64,000 nucleotides of DNA from Alphaproteobacteria bacterium (GCA_030429495.1 JAUIFH010000001.1:434001-498000), one strand, 5' to 3'. Counted from the first letter of the stretch, positions 19,125 through 28,421 are shown. Translations and numbers: made by a program. The notes: a model not told the origin generated them from the sequence alone.

Positions 19125-20477
19125 ATGAGCCTGCGAAGCGGTCTGATCCTTGGCCTGTGCCTGGTGACGGCCTTGGTCTTCTTCTCGACGGTGATCTGGG
19201 CGATGGCCGAGGCGCGCGATCGGGGCACGCGGCAACTTGGCGCGACGCTGGCGCGCGTCAGCGCGATGATCGAGCGCAACTACCAGATGATGCCGGATGA
19301 GCCGGTATCCCAGCACCTCCGGCGAACGACGATGGATGTGACGCAGGTTCTGACGCCGGGCACTTGCGTTGTCATGGAAGAGACGCGGATTTCCCCGCGC
19401 ATGTTCTGCGCCGACTGGCAGGTGTTCGGTCGTATCGCGCCGGGGTGGTTTCACGACGTTCAGCGTGCCTTGTTCGGCATCCCCGAGAGGGTCGTACACG
19501 AAGGGCGGCGTAACACTGCGGACACCTATCGCGCCGAGGTCTTCTTCGATCCCGTCGCCTTCGCGACGAGCAGTTGGGGCCAGGTGCGGCTGGCGGTGCG
19601 GCAGGCCCTTGCCATGGCCGCAGGCGTGCTGGCACTCGGGACCGTCCTGATCCTGCGTTCGACCCGGCCCGTCCAGCCCATCATCTCGGTCCTTGGCGAA
19701 CTGAGCGAGGGGCAGCTGGATGCGCGGGTGCAGCCGAGCGGGTTCGCCGAATTCCGAACCGTCGGCGGTGCGGTCAACGCGCTGGCCGAGCGTCTCGACA
19801 AGGCCGAAGCCGACCGCAAGGCGCTGACGCGCCAGTTGCTGATGGTCGAGGATGCCGAACGCCGCCATCTTGCCCGCGACCTGCATGACGAATTCGGTCA
19901 GATCCTGACCGCAACGGGTGCTCTTGCCGGGGGCATCGAGCGTCGCGCGGAACGCGATGCGCCCGAGATCGCGCAGGATGCCCGCTCCATTGGCGGCCAT
20001 GTCGCGCGGATGATGGAAACGCTGCGCGGTGCCTTCGCACGCCTCAGACCGCCGGAACTGGACGAACTGGGTCTGTCGGCGAGCCTGCGGCAGATGATCG
20101 GCGGTTGGGCAGCAGCCCGCGGCGGCCGGGTCCGGTTCGAGTTTGACGCCGCCGGTTTCGACGAAGCCGGCCTGAGCCCGGAAGTGGCGCTTGGCATCTA
20201 CCGTATCGTGCAGGAGGCAATTACCAACGCCATGCGCCATGGCACGCCAAAGCTCGTCGCGATCCGACTGTCGGGTGGCGGTCGCCGGCCGCTTGACCTC
20301 AGCATCGAGGATGACGGCGGCGGCCGGGTCGGCGAACCCGGCGCCGGGCGGGGCAGCGGCATATTGGGCATCACTGAACGGGCCGAGGCGCTGGGCGGCC
20401 GCTTCTCCATCGACAGCGCCGGGGCGGGAGTGCGGATCGCAGTGCATGTCCCGCCCGGTCCCAGCGTGGCCGCATGA
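19125..20477 (+). CDS. Membrane sensor histidine kinase, NarX/UhpB (HisKA_3) type
   Basis: A 450-residue sensor with TM1 (about residues 5-27), a periplasmic region of about 130 residues with a Cys pair ('PGTCVVM', 'RMFCADW'), and TM2 (about 160-178). A HAMP-like linker ('RPVQPIISVLGELSEGQL') and the H-box 'LARDLHDEFGQ' (His about 254) follow, then a HATPase domain ('NAMRHG', 'DDGGG', 'GSGILGITERAEALGG'). ATG 19125 with GGTGGGAAACGG is preferred over an in-frame ATG at 19098, which lacks a spaced ribosome site. It pairs with the overlapping response regulator. Kinases of this type (MoxY, FlhS) control C1 oxidation genes in Paracoccus, a possible parallel. Confidence 0.88.
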   Translation: MSLRSGLILGLCLVTALVFFSTVIWAMAEARDRGTRQLGATLARVSAMIERNYQMMPDEPVSQHLRRTTMDVTQVLTPGTCVVMEETRISPRMFCADWQVFGRIAPGWFHDVQRALFGIPERVVHEGRRNTADTYRAEVFFDPVAFATSSWGQVRLAVRQALAMAAGVLALGTVLILRSTRPVQPIISVLGELSEGQLDARVQPSGFAEFRTVGGAVNALAERLDKAEADRKALTRQLLMVEDAERRHLARDLHDEFGQILTATGALAGGIERRAERDAPEIAQDARSIGGHVARMMETLRGAFARLRPPELDELGLSASLRQMIGGWAAARGGRVRFEFDAAGFDEAGLSPEVALGIYRIVQEAITNAMRHGTPKLVAIRLSGGGRRPLDLSIEDDGGGRVGEPGAGRGSGILGITERAEALGGRFSIDSAGAGVRIAVHVPPGPSVAA

Positions 20478-21124
20478 GCGCCCGGACAATCCTTATCGTC
20501 GACGACCATCCGGTGGTGCGACAGGGTTACCGCCGCCTCATCGAAGCGGATGGCCGGTACCGTGTGGTGGCCGAGGCCGGGACGGCCCGGGATGCCTATG
20601 CCGCCTACCGGGCGGCGGCGCCCGACCTTGTCCTCATGGACCTGTCCCTGCCCGGTGCCGGCGGTATCGAGGCAACTCGGCACCTGTGCAGCTACGACCC
20701 GCACGCCCGCATTCTGGTTTTCACCATGCATCAGGGCGCGGCCTTCGCGATGAAGGCGATCGAAGCGGGTGCTTGCGGCTATGTCACGAAAAGCAGCGAT
20801 CCGGACGAACTGATCGCAGCACTTGACGCCGCGGTTGCGGGGCGTCGGACGATTTCGGCCGACGTGCAGGCGGAGATCGCGGATGAACAACTCTTCGGCC
20901 GCTCCGCGCGCCTTGCCGAACTTACGCCCCGGCAGATTGAGGTGCTGCGCCTCGTGGCCGCCGGACTTACGTCGGTGGAGATCGGCGACGTGCTGGGGGT
21001 CAGCATGAAGACGGTGCAGAACACGCACTATCAGATAAAGAGCCAGCTTGATGCGCGCACGGACGCGCAGTTGGTCTGGATCGCCATCGAAGCCGGCCTT
21101 CTTGCCGCCCCTTCGGCTGGCTAG
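20474..21124 (+). CDS. NarL/LuxR-family response regulator
   Basis: A 216-residue regulator overlapping the kinase stop by ATGA. The receiver domain has the acidic pair in 'IVDDHP' (D10-D11), phospho-acceptor D56 ('VLMDLSLPG') and K106 ('GYVTKSSD'). The C-terminal LuxR-type helix-turn-helix begins near residue 152 ('LTPRQIEVLRLVAAGLTSVEIG') and ends 'TVQNTHYQIKSQL'. It is likely phosphorylated by the adjacent kinase and may control the divergent MoxR-VWA operon, which is inference from arrangement. Confidence 0.92.
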   Translation: MSARTILIVDDHPVVRQGYRRLIEADGRYRVVAEAGTARDAYAAYRAAAPDLVLMDLSLPGAGGIEATRHLCSYDPHARILVFTMHQGAAFAMKAIEAGACGYVTKSSDPDELIAALDAAVAGRRTISADVQAEIADEQLFGRSARLAELTPRQIEVLRLVAAGLTSVEIGDVLGVSMKTVQNTHYQIKSQLDARTDAQLVWIAIEAGLLAAPSAG

Positions 21125-21175
21125 AGCAGACTGGCCGGCGTTTCCGCTGTTTTCGCACCTGGTGCCCAACGTCGG

Positions 21176-23200
21176 TCATTCATGGTCCGGGTTGTCCGCT
21201 TCCGGCGTCGGGTAAGATAGGCGCCAGTCCCGAATGGCCATGTCGGTATCGTTCCAGCGAACCGCCAGATGACAGTTCAGTTCCAACCCGCATGAAGTCA
21301 TCGTGGATTGCAACGCAGAGTCGATTTTTGCTTCGCCGTCGGGGCGAGTGATGACCTGAGCGTGCTGAAAGGTGCAGTTCAGAGAGACGTCGCCGGCGAG
21401 ATGCGCCGAGTATGCGGCCGATGTGCGGTAGGCGAATGTCGTCCCGGTCTGTTCGAACTGAACGGACGAGGTCGGTTGTATCCAGGTCATTTGAAGGTGG
21501 TCCGGTTTTCCGGTCTCGGTTTTGCGGACAAGCGCGCCGTCCGATCGAGCGGACCAGCGTGGCGTGCCCGGCAGATGCCTGACTTCGGGAAAGGGATCCG
21601 ATAGGGGAGCGGCGCTGCTATGGCGCGGCAGGTCGAGGGCAGCCTCCCCGGTCATCACCCAGAGGCGGGCGAGCGGGAGTTCGGGCCAGACGAGAGGCCA
21701 ATAGGACGTTGCAATGGCCAACCGGAGGCGATGCCCGGCGGCAAGGCGATAGGCCGTCGCGGGAAGTGTCACGCGGTAGGCGACCGGGTCGTCGGCCGCG
21801 AATTTTTGCTCGCTGTCCAGTTCGGCATCCAGGGCGAGGTTGATGGCGTGACGGGTCACGAGGTTGGACCGACCGTCCGGTGCGACATCGCATATCCGGA
21901 GAACGAGTTGCGCACGCTGACGGTCGCGCCGGACCGTTATCGACACAGCCGGATGACCAATCACGTCGATCGGTGCGGCAAGCGGCGCGCTGTCAAAGCA
22001 CAGCGCGCGCGCATCATCTTGGGCCTGATCCAAAGGTAGGCCGCCCGCGCGGCCGAAATAGCCGGTATCGCCCGCGCAGGTGCCGTGCAAGAGGTGCGAT
22101 GGCACCGGCAGTTCCACAGCGACGCCAGGTTCATTTGAAATGGTGCGGTCGCCGAGCAGGTGAAGGCGGGTCCCCTCGGTTTCAGCAGGTCCAGCGATCT
22201 CGATCCAGCGACCGTTGCGGGTGGAAAGTCTGTCCTGCGGTGGATCGAATTCGCGACGCCACAGGCGCAGCTTCGGCCAGCTCGCGACGCTGTTCCTTTC
22301 GCCTTTCAGCCAGTAGTCCCACCATTGGAGCGAGAGGTCCTGAAAGCCGATGGCGGGGCCGGGTTCGCCGTGGTCGGGATAGTGGTGTCCCCATGGGCCC
22401 ACAATGCCCCAGCAAAGATCCGGCCGCGCGCCTACCAAGCGCATTACGGAATTCGAATAGCGGTCGGCCCAGCCACCGATTGTCAGAATCGGGCACGACA
22501 AACTCTCGGCTGAGAACCGCACCGACCCGTGCCGCCAGTAGGACCCTCGGGTTCGGTGCGTGGCCCACGCATCGAGCGGACAGGTCGCGCCGTCGAGCCG
22601 GGCTTTCCAGATCGCGCCCCAGTCCGCACCGACCGTCGCGCTGTCCGGCGGGGCGGCAAGGATCGCGGGCAAGGTAGCACCCCATTCGAAACCATCGGTA
22701 AGAAGGCAGCCGCCCGTCCAGTGGATGTCGTCCTCGAACCGGTCCACTGTCGCGCAGTTGGCGAGCACCGCCTTGAGCGGACCGGGCGCGTCGACGGCGG
22801 TCTGCAAGCTGGCAGTGCCGCCCCAGGACGTGCCGAACATACCGACCGCGCCGGATGACCAATCCTGCGCAGCGATCCAGTCGATCACGTGGCGCGCATC
22901 GTCAAGCTCGGCATCGGCATACATGTCAGGCATGACGCCCTCGCTGTCGCCCGAGCCGCGCATGTCGACGCGCAGGCAGACGTAACCGTGTGCCGCGAAA
23001 TAGGGGTGGTTGCGCTCGTCCCGGGCGCGGACCATGTCGCGCTTTCGGTAGGGGATGTATTCGAGGAGTGCGGGGAAGGGGCCGGGCCCGTCCGGCCACC
23101 ATATTCGTGCCGAAAGGTGTACGCCATCCGGCATCGGGATCGGGACATGTTCCGATTCCCGGATGCCGGCACCGTGCGAATAGCCATTTCTGTCAGGCAC
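21176..23200 (-). CDS. CocE/NonD family hydrolase (copy 1)
   Basis: A 674-residue serine hydrolase of the cocaine-esterase/X-prolyl-dipeptidase family. The start is GTG 23200 preceded by an AAAGGGGG stretch. The nucleophile is S125 (GTSWGG), the acid D246 (GGWAD) and the base H272 (GPWGHH). After the alpha/beta-hydrolase domain comes the C-terminal jelly-roll domain, plus an extra C-terminal beta region shared with the two other copies here. The preferred bond (ester, amide or acyl-Pro) cannot be told. It is divergent from the XRE-cupin regulator that precedes the Dpp-type importer and the two other copies, so it probably belongs to the same regulon. Confidence 0.85.
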   Translation of the reverse strand: MPDRNGYSHGAGIRESEHVPIPMPDGVHLSARIWWPDGPGPFPALLEYIPYRKRDMVRARDERNHPYFAAHGYVCLRVDMRGSGDSEGVMPDMYADAELDDARHVIDWIAAQDWSSGAVGMFGTSWGGTASLQTAVDAPGPLKAVLANCATVDRFEDDIHWTGGCLLTDGFEWGATLPAILAAPPDSATVGADWGAIWKARLDGATCPLDAWATHRTRGSYWRHGSVRFSAESLSCPILTIGGWADRYSNSVMRLVGARPDLCWGIVGPWGHHYPDHGEPGPAIGFQDLSLQWWDYWLKGERNSVASWPKLRLWRREFDPPQDRLSTRNGRWIEIAGPAETEGTRLHLLGDRTISNEPGVAVELPVPSHLLHGTCAGDTGYFGRAGGLPLDQAQDDARALCFDSAPLAAPIDVIGHPAVSITVRRDRQRAQLVLRICDVAPDGRSNLVTRHAINLALDAELDSEQKFAADDPVAYRVTLPATAYRLAAGHRLRLAIATSYWPLVWPELPLARLWVMTGEAALDLPRHSSAAPLSDPFPEVRHLPGTPRWSARSDGALVRKTETGKPDHLQMTWIQPTSSVQFEQTGTTFAYRTSAAYSAHLAGDVSLNCTFQHAQVITRPDGEAKIDSALQSTMTSCGLELNCHLAVRWNDTDMAIRDWRLSYPTPEADNPDHE

Positions 23201-23259
23201 TTATTCCAGCCCCCTTTCCGCAGCGCAGCTGTCTGCCCCGTGCAATCGTAGTGCGTGGT

Positions 23260-23282
23260 AAGAATATTTCGATAAAATTCTT
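23260..23282. promoter_or_regulatory. AT-rich imperfect palindrome in the divergent CocE/XRE spacer, possible operator
   Basis: AAGAATATTT-CGAT-AAAATTCTT is a near-perfect inverted repeat (one extra base on one side) in an otherwise GC-rich region between two divergent genes. It contains a TAAAAT hexamer that could serve as a -10 element. It could be the binding site of the XRE-cupin regulator encoded 64 bases downstream. No matching -35 box is convincing. Confidence 0.35.
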
Positions 23283-23345
23283 CTCGTGGGCGAATATTGT
23301 GGCACTATTGCAGGACGACTCACCTGTGGCGGATGTCGATGTCTC

Positions 23346-24032
23346 ATGGATGGAAATGACAGGACTCTCGACGAAGATGCGCTCGTCTACGCAGAGAATG
23401 TAATCTCGCTCGGGTCCGAAATGCGCCAGGTACGCAAGGCTCGCCTCCTTACACTTAAGGATGTGTCGGCTGCGACGGGGATTTCCGTCAGCCACCTCAG
23501 CGCCATCGAGCGCAGCGCCACCAATCCGTCACTTGACGTCGTGCATAAGATAGCCGGCGCGCTTGATATCGACCCGGATTGGTTCTTCGCGCGCCGTCCC
23601 GGCTCGGGGCCGATGGAACGGGCCTATGTCGTGCGCAAGCGCAACCGCCGTGACCTCAACCGCCTCTATCGGGAGGATAAGGACCAGATCGGCCTCAGCG
23701 ACGAACTCCTGTCCAGTTCGATTGCGGGCACGATCCTGATGGGTGTCGCGGAGTACGAACCGCATTCGGAACGTCCGGACCACACGATCTATCAGCATGC
23801 CGGCGAGCAGCACGGATATATCCTTGAAGGCGAACTCGAACTGCAACTCGAGAGCGAATTCATCACGCTTCAGGAAGGCGACAGTTTCAGCTTTCCAACC
23901 GAGATCATTCACAACGCACGCAACCGCACCGACAGACCTGCTAGACTGATCTGGGCGATCGCTCCGATTGTCATCCCGAAGGATGTGGTCGTGGGCGCAC
24001 CGCCGAAGAAGCAAGGAGAAGGCTCGGAGTAA
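23346..24032 (+). CDS. XRE-family transcriptional regulator with C-terminal cupin
   Basis: A 228-residue regulator. The N-terminal helix-turn-helix (about residues 23-82) includes 'LTLKDVSAATGISVSHLSAIER', and the cupin_2 domain (about 125-215) includes 'HAGEQHGYILEGELEL' and 'GDSFSFPTEIIHNARN'. PuuR-type XRE-cupin proteins are usually repressors that release DNA on binding a small ligand in the cupin. ATG 23346 is preferred to an in-frame GTG at 23286, though neither has a strong ribosome site. Its position before the Dpp-type importer and opposite a CocE hydrolase suggests it governs both. Confidence 0.82.
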   Translation: MDGNDRTLDEDALVYAENVISLGSEMRQVRKARLLTLKDVSAATGISVSHLSAIERSATNPSLDVVHKIAGALDIDPDWFFARRPGSGPMERAYVVRKRNRRDLNRLYREDKDQIGLSDELLSSSIAGTILMGVAEYEPHSERPDHTIYQHAGEQHGYILEGELELQLESEFITLQEGDSFSFPTEIIHNARNRTDRPARLIWAIAPIVIPKDVVVGAPPKKQGEGSE

Positions 24033-24080
24033 GGGCTGCAAAAGTACCAAAACTAGAAAACCAACAGGGAGCTACAACCG

Positions 24081-25637
24081 ATGACCATCAATCATTCCGG
24101 GGTTTCGCGGCGTTCGTTCCTCGCTGCGGCAGGTGCATTCGGGGCTGCGACGGTGGCGGTGCCACGCATGGCGTTGTCGCAGGACGGGAAGGTGCTGACC
24201 GTCAGATCCTATTCGGACCTTCAGATCCTCGATCCGGCGTTCCGCCTGTCCCTGCCCGAGGGCGATATCATCACCGCGATCTTCGCACCCATGGTGACCC
24301 CGCAGCCCGGCGACACATGGGGCTGGAAGGCCGTGGCGGTTGACAGCATCGAACAGCTTGACGATGTCACTGTCGCATTCACGCTGAAGGACAATATCGG
24401 CTTCACCGATGGCTACGGCCAGATGACGGCCGAGGACGTGAAGTTCTCGATCGAGCGCTTTGCCGATCCGGCCATGGAAAGCCCCTATGCGGGCGACTGG
24501 TCTGCGCTGAAGGAGGTCGAGGTCAAGGACAAGCTGTCGGGCCTCATCCACCTCAAGAACAAGTTCGTCCCGCTCTGGACGACGACCCTGCCGACGGCGG
24601 CTTCCTGCATTCTGTCGAAGCGCGCGATGGAGGAACTGGGCGACAAGATCACCACAAAGCCGGTTGCGCAGTCGGGTCAGTACCTTCTGGCCGAATGGCA
24701 GCCCAAGCAAAAAACCATCCTGCGCCGCAACCCCGACTGGCAGCACGAACCGGGCGGGTTCGACGAGATTCACATAATCCCGATCGAGGACCCTGCGACG
24801 GCCGAGCGCGGTTTCGAAGCCGGCGATCTCGACTACACTTGGACCTCGGTGTCGTCGCTTCCACGCCTGAAGGAAAACCCGCCCGCAGGCAGCGTTGTGC
24901 TGGAAAAGCCATCTCTCGCCTATGTCTGGATGGGGATGAACCAGGACAACGAGGCGCTCAAGGACGTGCGTATCCGTCGGGCGATCCAGCATGCCATTGA
25001 CCGGACGTCTGTCGTGGACGCGGCCTATTTCGGGGCCGCTGCCGTGGGCAACGGCATCATCGCGCCGGGTTTGCCGGGATCGCGCGACAGCGTGACCTAC
25101 GACTATGATCCGGACAAGGCGCGCGCGTTGCTGGCTGAGGCCGGGGCCGAGGGCCTGAATGTCACGCTCGATATCCTCAACCAGTCTGAACGGCTGTCAG
25201 CGGCCCAGGTCATCCAGGCTAACCTCGCCGATGTTGGCATCACCTGCGAGATCAAGCAGAACGACAGCGGAACGTTCTGGACGCTCGGGGCGAAGGAGGG
25301 CGACTACTTCATGAACCTCCAGCTCATCCTCGGCCGTTTTTCGATGCAGCCTGACCCTAGCTGGGCCACGGTCTGGTTCACACCCGAGCAGATCGGCGTC
25401 TGGAACTGGGAACGCTTCAACAGCGCCGAATACAAGGAACTGCATGAACAAGGGCTCGTCGAAAGTGACCCGGCAAAGCGCGACGAGATCTACAAGAAGA
25501 TGCAGGGGATCATGGACGAAAGCGGATGCTACGTCTTCCTCACGCATGAGGTCGTCGGCGCGATCCACCGCGACACGATCCAACCGGGGTTGAAACCGAA
25601 CGGCGAGTCGCTGCTCGCCGAGTTCAAGTCCGCCTAA
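24081..25637 (+). CDS. ABC transporter substrate-binding protein, family 5 (Dpp/Opp type), Tat signal
   Basis: A 518-residue periplasmic binding protein of the dipeptide/oligopeptide family. It has a twin-arginine leader (SRRSFLAAAG, residues 9-18), and a mature part beginning near 'LTVRSYSDLQILDPAFR', a standard SBP_bac_5 opening. Internal 'RIRRAIQHAIDR' and 'YDPDKARALLAEAG' motifs fit the family. An AGGGAG lies nine bases before ATG. It feeds the DppBCDF-like complex encoded next. Given the neighbouring esterases and MlrC-like peptidase, the ligand may be a peptide-like or ester-bearing compound rather than a plain dipeptide. Confidence 0.88.
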   Translation: MTINHSGVSRRSFLAAAGAFGAATVAVPRMALSQDGKVLTVRSYSDLQILDPAFRLSLPEGDIITAIFAPMVTPQPGDTWGWKAVAVDSIEQLDDVTVAFTLKDNIGFTDGYGQMTAEDVKFSIERFADPAMESPYAGDWSALKEVEVKDKLSGLIHLKNKFVPLWTTTLPTAASCILSKRAMEELGDKITTKPVAQSGQYLLAEWQPKQKTILRRNPDWQHEPGGFDEIHIIPIEDPATAERGFEAGDLDYTWTSVSSLPRLKENPPAGSVVLEKPSLAYVWMGMNQDNEALKDVRIRRAIQHAIDRTSVVDAAYFGAAAVGNGIIAPGLPGSRDSVTYDYDPDKARALLAEAGAEGLNVTLDILNQSERLSAAQVIQANLADVGITCEIKQNDSGTFWTLGAKEGDYFMNLQLILGRFSMQPDPSWATVWFTPEQIGVWNWERFNSAEYKELHEQGLVESDPAKRDEIYKKMQGIMDESGCYVFLTHEVVGAIHRDTIQPGLKPNGESLLAEFKSA

Positions 25638-25644
25638 GGGAACA

Positions 25645-25668
25645 GGGGCGGCCCGCAACGGCCGCCCT
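25645..25668 (+). other. Intercistronic hairpin between binding-protein and DppB-like genes
   Basis: GGGCGGCC and GGCCGCCC form an eight-bp perfect stem (nine with a G-U pair) around the loop CGCAAC. It lies just after the binding-protein stop. There is no U-run. It occupies the same position as the hairpin at 4355-4379 and probably stabilises the binding-protein message relative to the permease genes. Confidence 0.55.
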
Positions 25669-25682
25669 GCCATCTCACACTC

Positions 25683-26627
25683 ATGTTGCACTATACCCTC
25701 TCACGCCTCGGGCTGGCCGTCCTCATCGTCTCTGTGGCGATGCTGATCCTGTTCTCGATGATCTACCTGATCCCCGGCGACCCGGCCGCCGTGGCGCTCG
25801 GCCCGCGCGCGACCGCTGCGATGCGCGAGGCGCTGCGCGTCAAGATGGGGCTCGATCAGCCGGTCTGGGTGCAGTTCTGGAACTTCTTCATCAACGCTTG
25901 GCAGGGCGATCTGGGGAACGAGGTCCTGTCGGACAGGCCGGTTTCCAAAGTCGTTCTGGAACAATTGCCCTATACGCTTGCACTGATTGCCGGGGGCATG
26001 GTCTGGTCGGTTGCGCTTGGCATTCCGCTTGGCTGCTGGGCCGCCGTGAAACGTGGCAGCCTCGCCGACAGGCTGGTGGGAGTACTCAGCGTCGCTGTCA
26101 TCGCGGTGCCGTCTTTCGTCGTCGCTATCTACGCGCTTCTCATCTTCGCCGTGTCGCTGCGCTGGCTGCCGGCGATCGGGGCGGGGGAACCGGGCGACCT
26201 CGGCGACCAGCTTGTCCATCTTATCCTGCCGTCGATAGCGGTCGGTCTCGGCTGGGTCGGATATATCGCGCGGATGGTGCGCGCCTCGATGCTCGAGGTG
26301 CTGGAGGCGCAGCATATCCGCACCGCGCGCGCCTTTGGCCTGCCCGATAACCAGATCACCTATCAATACGCGCTGACCATTGCGATCCTGCCGACGATCA
26401 CGCTGCTCGGGGTCGGGATCGGGCAGATGCTGTCCTCGGCGGTCTTCGCCGAGATCGTCTTCGCCCGCCCGGGCGTCGGCAAGCTCGTCTACGACGCGAT
26501 CCTGACGCGCAACTACCCGCTCGTCACCGGTGCTGTGCTCGTGACCACCGTTCTCTTCGTCCTCATCAACCTCATCGCCGATCTCATCGTCGGAGCCCTT
26601 GATCCCCGTGTCCGCAGCAGTCTCTGA
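25683..26627 (+). CDS. ABC transporter permease, DppB/OppB-like
   Basis: A 314-residue inner-membrane permease. Typical features are the N-terminal 'LIPGDPAAVALGPRATAAMREALR', the coupling loop 'RTARAFGLPDNQITYQYAL' and the C-terminal 'VFARPGVGKLVYDAILTRNYP'. No clear Shine-Dalgarno precedes ATG 25683, which directly follows the intercistronic hairpin, so expression is probably lower than that of the binding protein. It partners the DppC-like permease whose start lies inside its 3' end. Confidence 0.9.
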   Translation: MLHYTLSRLGLAVLIVSVAMLILFSMIYLIPGDPAAVALGPRATAAMREALRVKMGLDQPVWVQFWNFFINAWQGDLGNEVLSDRPVSKVVLEQLPYTLALIAGGMVWSVALGIPLGCWAAVKRGSLADRLVGVLSVAVIAVPSFVVAIYALLIFAVSLRWLPAIGAGEPGDLGDQLVHLILPSIAVGLGWVGYIARMVRASMLEVLEAQHIRTARAFGLPDNQITYQYALTIAILPTITLLGVGIGQMLSSAVFAEIVFARPGVGKLVYDAILTRNYPLVTGAVLVTTVLFVLINLIADLIVGALDPRVRSSL

Positions 26628-27465
26628 TACCCTTCGGTCCGTCCGCCGGATCATGGCCGAGCCCTTGGGCGCGCTCGGGATCATCCTCGTGTTGCTGGTC
26701 GTCGGCGGCGCCGTCTTTGCCGACCTTATCGCCAGCGCCGATCCGAACAAGATCGCGCCGCGTGACCGGTTCCTTTCACCCTCCATCGACCACCTGATGG
26801 GCACCGATCAGCTGGGCCGCGATCTGTTCTCGCGGGTCCTGCATGGCGGTCGGATCGCACTGTCGGTCGCGCTCTTTGCCACAGCGGCCTCGCTCGCGGT
26901 TGGTATCGTGCTGGGGCTGATCGCAGGCTACGGGCCGCGATGGCTCGACAACCTGATGATCCTTGTCTTCGATGCGCTGAAAAGCTTTCCGACCGTCATG
27001 CTGGCTCTGGCGCTGGTGACGCTCTTTGGCCCATCACTGACGGCGGTCGTCGTGGTCGTCGTCCTTGTCAACGTGCCGGGCTATGCAAGGATCATCCGAA
27101 CCCAGACGCTGGCGCTGAAATCGGCTGAATTCGTGACTGCCGCACAAAGCATGGGCGCCGGGGCAGGACGCATTCTGCGGGTGCATGTGCTGCCAAACGT
27201 GATCGGTCCCCTGCTGATCCTCGCCTCAATGGACATCCCCGTCGTCATCGCGATCGAGGCGGGCATGTCGTTCCTCGGCCTCGGTGTGCGGCCGCCGACC
27301 CCGTCCTGGGGTGCGATCCTGAACGACGGTTTCACCGCGATCCGGGATACGCCGTGGATCGCCGTCGCGGGTGGGCTGCCGATCATCCTGACGACACTCG
27401 GGTTTACTTTCCTTGGCGAAACCCTGCGCGATGTGTTCGATCCAAGACTGAAGGGGCGCGGATGA
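26608..27465 (+). CDS. ABC transporter permease, DppC/OppC-like
   Basis: A 285-residue permease using GTG 26608, which overlaps the DppB-like stop by about 20 bases. An in-frame TTG at 26599 and ATG at 26653 are alternatives. It shows the DppC hallmarks 'DHLMGTDQLGRDLFSRVLHGGR', the coupling loop 'TAAQSMGAGAGRILRVHVLPN' and 'SFLGLGVRPPTPSWG'. It overlaps the first ATPase gene by ATGA. Confidence 0.88.
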   Translation: MSAAVSDTLRSVRRIMAEPLGALGIILVLLVVGGAVFADLIASADPNKIAPRDRFLSPSIDHLMGTDQLGRDLFSRVLHGGRIALSVALFATAASLAVGIVLGLIAGYGPRWLDNLMILVFDALKSFPTVMLALALVTLFGPSLTAVVVVVVLVNVPGYARIIRTQTLALKSAEFVTAAQSMGAGAGRILRVHVLPNVIGPLLILASMDIPVVIAIEAGMSFLGLGVRPPTPSWGAILNDGFTAIRDTPWIAVAGGLPIILTTLGFTFLGETLRDVFDPRLKGRG

Positions 27466-28421
27466 CTGTCCTGTCGATCCATAACCTCAATGTCACCTTC
27501 TCGACCGAAGGCGGGGACCTACATGCGCTGAAGGACGTGTCCTTCGAGGTGCCCGAACGGCGCATCGTCGGCATCGTCGGCGAATCCGGTTGCGGCAAGT
27601 CGACCCTGATCAACGCGATCCTCGGACTTCTGGCCGATAACGGTCGCGTCTCTGGCGGTGAGATGATGTTTCAAGGGCGCGACCTGTCGCGTTTGTCCCC
27701 ACGCGAGATGACGGCGCTGCGCGGGCCGCAGATCGCCACCGTCTTTCAGGACCCGATGGGCGCGCTGAACCCGGTCATTTCGGTCGGGCGGCAGATGACC
27801 AACATCCAGTACCGCTCTGGCCTGAGCAATGCCGAAAAGGCCGAGCGCGCCGTGGCGATGCTGCGCCGCGTGCGTATCCCCGACCCCGAGGCGGCGCTGG
27901 CGCGGTTTCCTCACCAGTTTTCAGGCGGCATGAAGCAGCGCATCGCCATCGCCATGGCGTTGATGATGGAACCCGCGCTCTTGATCGCGGATGAGCCGAC
28001 GACCGCGCTCGATGCGACGCTGGAGGTCGCGACGATTGAGCTGTTGCAGGAGCTTCAGGCCCAGATCGGCTGTTCGGTTCTCTTCATCTCGCACCATCTG
28101 GGCGTGATCGCCGAACTTTGCGAGGACGTGGTCGTGATGTATGCGGGCGAGGTGGTGGAACGTGGCACGACCCGTCAGGTCTTCAACAGCCCGCGCCATC
28201 CCTATACCGAACGGCTCTTGGACTGCGACCCGGCGCGACAGTCGAGCCGCACAAGGCAACTGCCGACGATCCCGGGCGAAATTCCCGACCTGCGCGCCCG
28301 CCCGCCCGGCTGCATCTTTGCGCCGCGCTGTCACCGCCGGGCACCGGTCTGCGATACGCCGCCACCCGATGAAGCCGTCCAAGACGGCCACAAGGCCCGC
28401 TGCCACATGGTGACGCCATGA
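27462..28421 (+). CDS. ABC transporter ATP-binding protein, DppD/OppD-like
   Basis: A 319-residue ATPase starting at the ATG that overlaps the permease stop. It has Walker A GESGCGKST, signature FSGGMKQR, Walker B LLIADEPTTALD, H-loop 'FISHHLGVIAELCED', and the C-terminal oligopeptide HPY region with its cysteine cluster ('CIFAPRCHRRAPVCD'). That region can hold an iron-sulfur cluster in some members. It overlaps the second ATPase by ATGA. Confidence 0.92.
   Translation: MTVLSIHNLNVTFSTEGGDLHALKDVSFEVPERRIVGIVGESGCGKSTLINAILGLLADNGRVSGGEMMFQGRDLSRLSPREMTALRGPQIATVFQDPMGALNPVISVGRQMTNIQYRSGLSNAEKAERAVAMLRRVRIPDPEAALARFPHQFSGGMKQRIAIAMALMMEPALLIADEPTTALDATLEVATIELLQELQAQIGCSVLFISHHLGVIAELCEDVVVMYAGEVVERGTTRQVFNSPRHPYTERLLDCDPARQSSRTRQLPTIPGEIPDLRARPPGCIFAPRCHRRAPVCDTPPPDEAVQDGHKARCHMVTP

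Noticed and set aside
18984-20489. A roughly 500-residue N-terminal extension of the MoxR ATPase
   Set aside because: The extension is the antisense of the histidine kinase gene. A good ribosome site and the normal MoxR N-terminus support the start at 18983.
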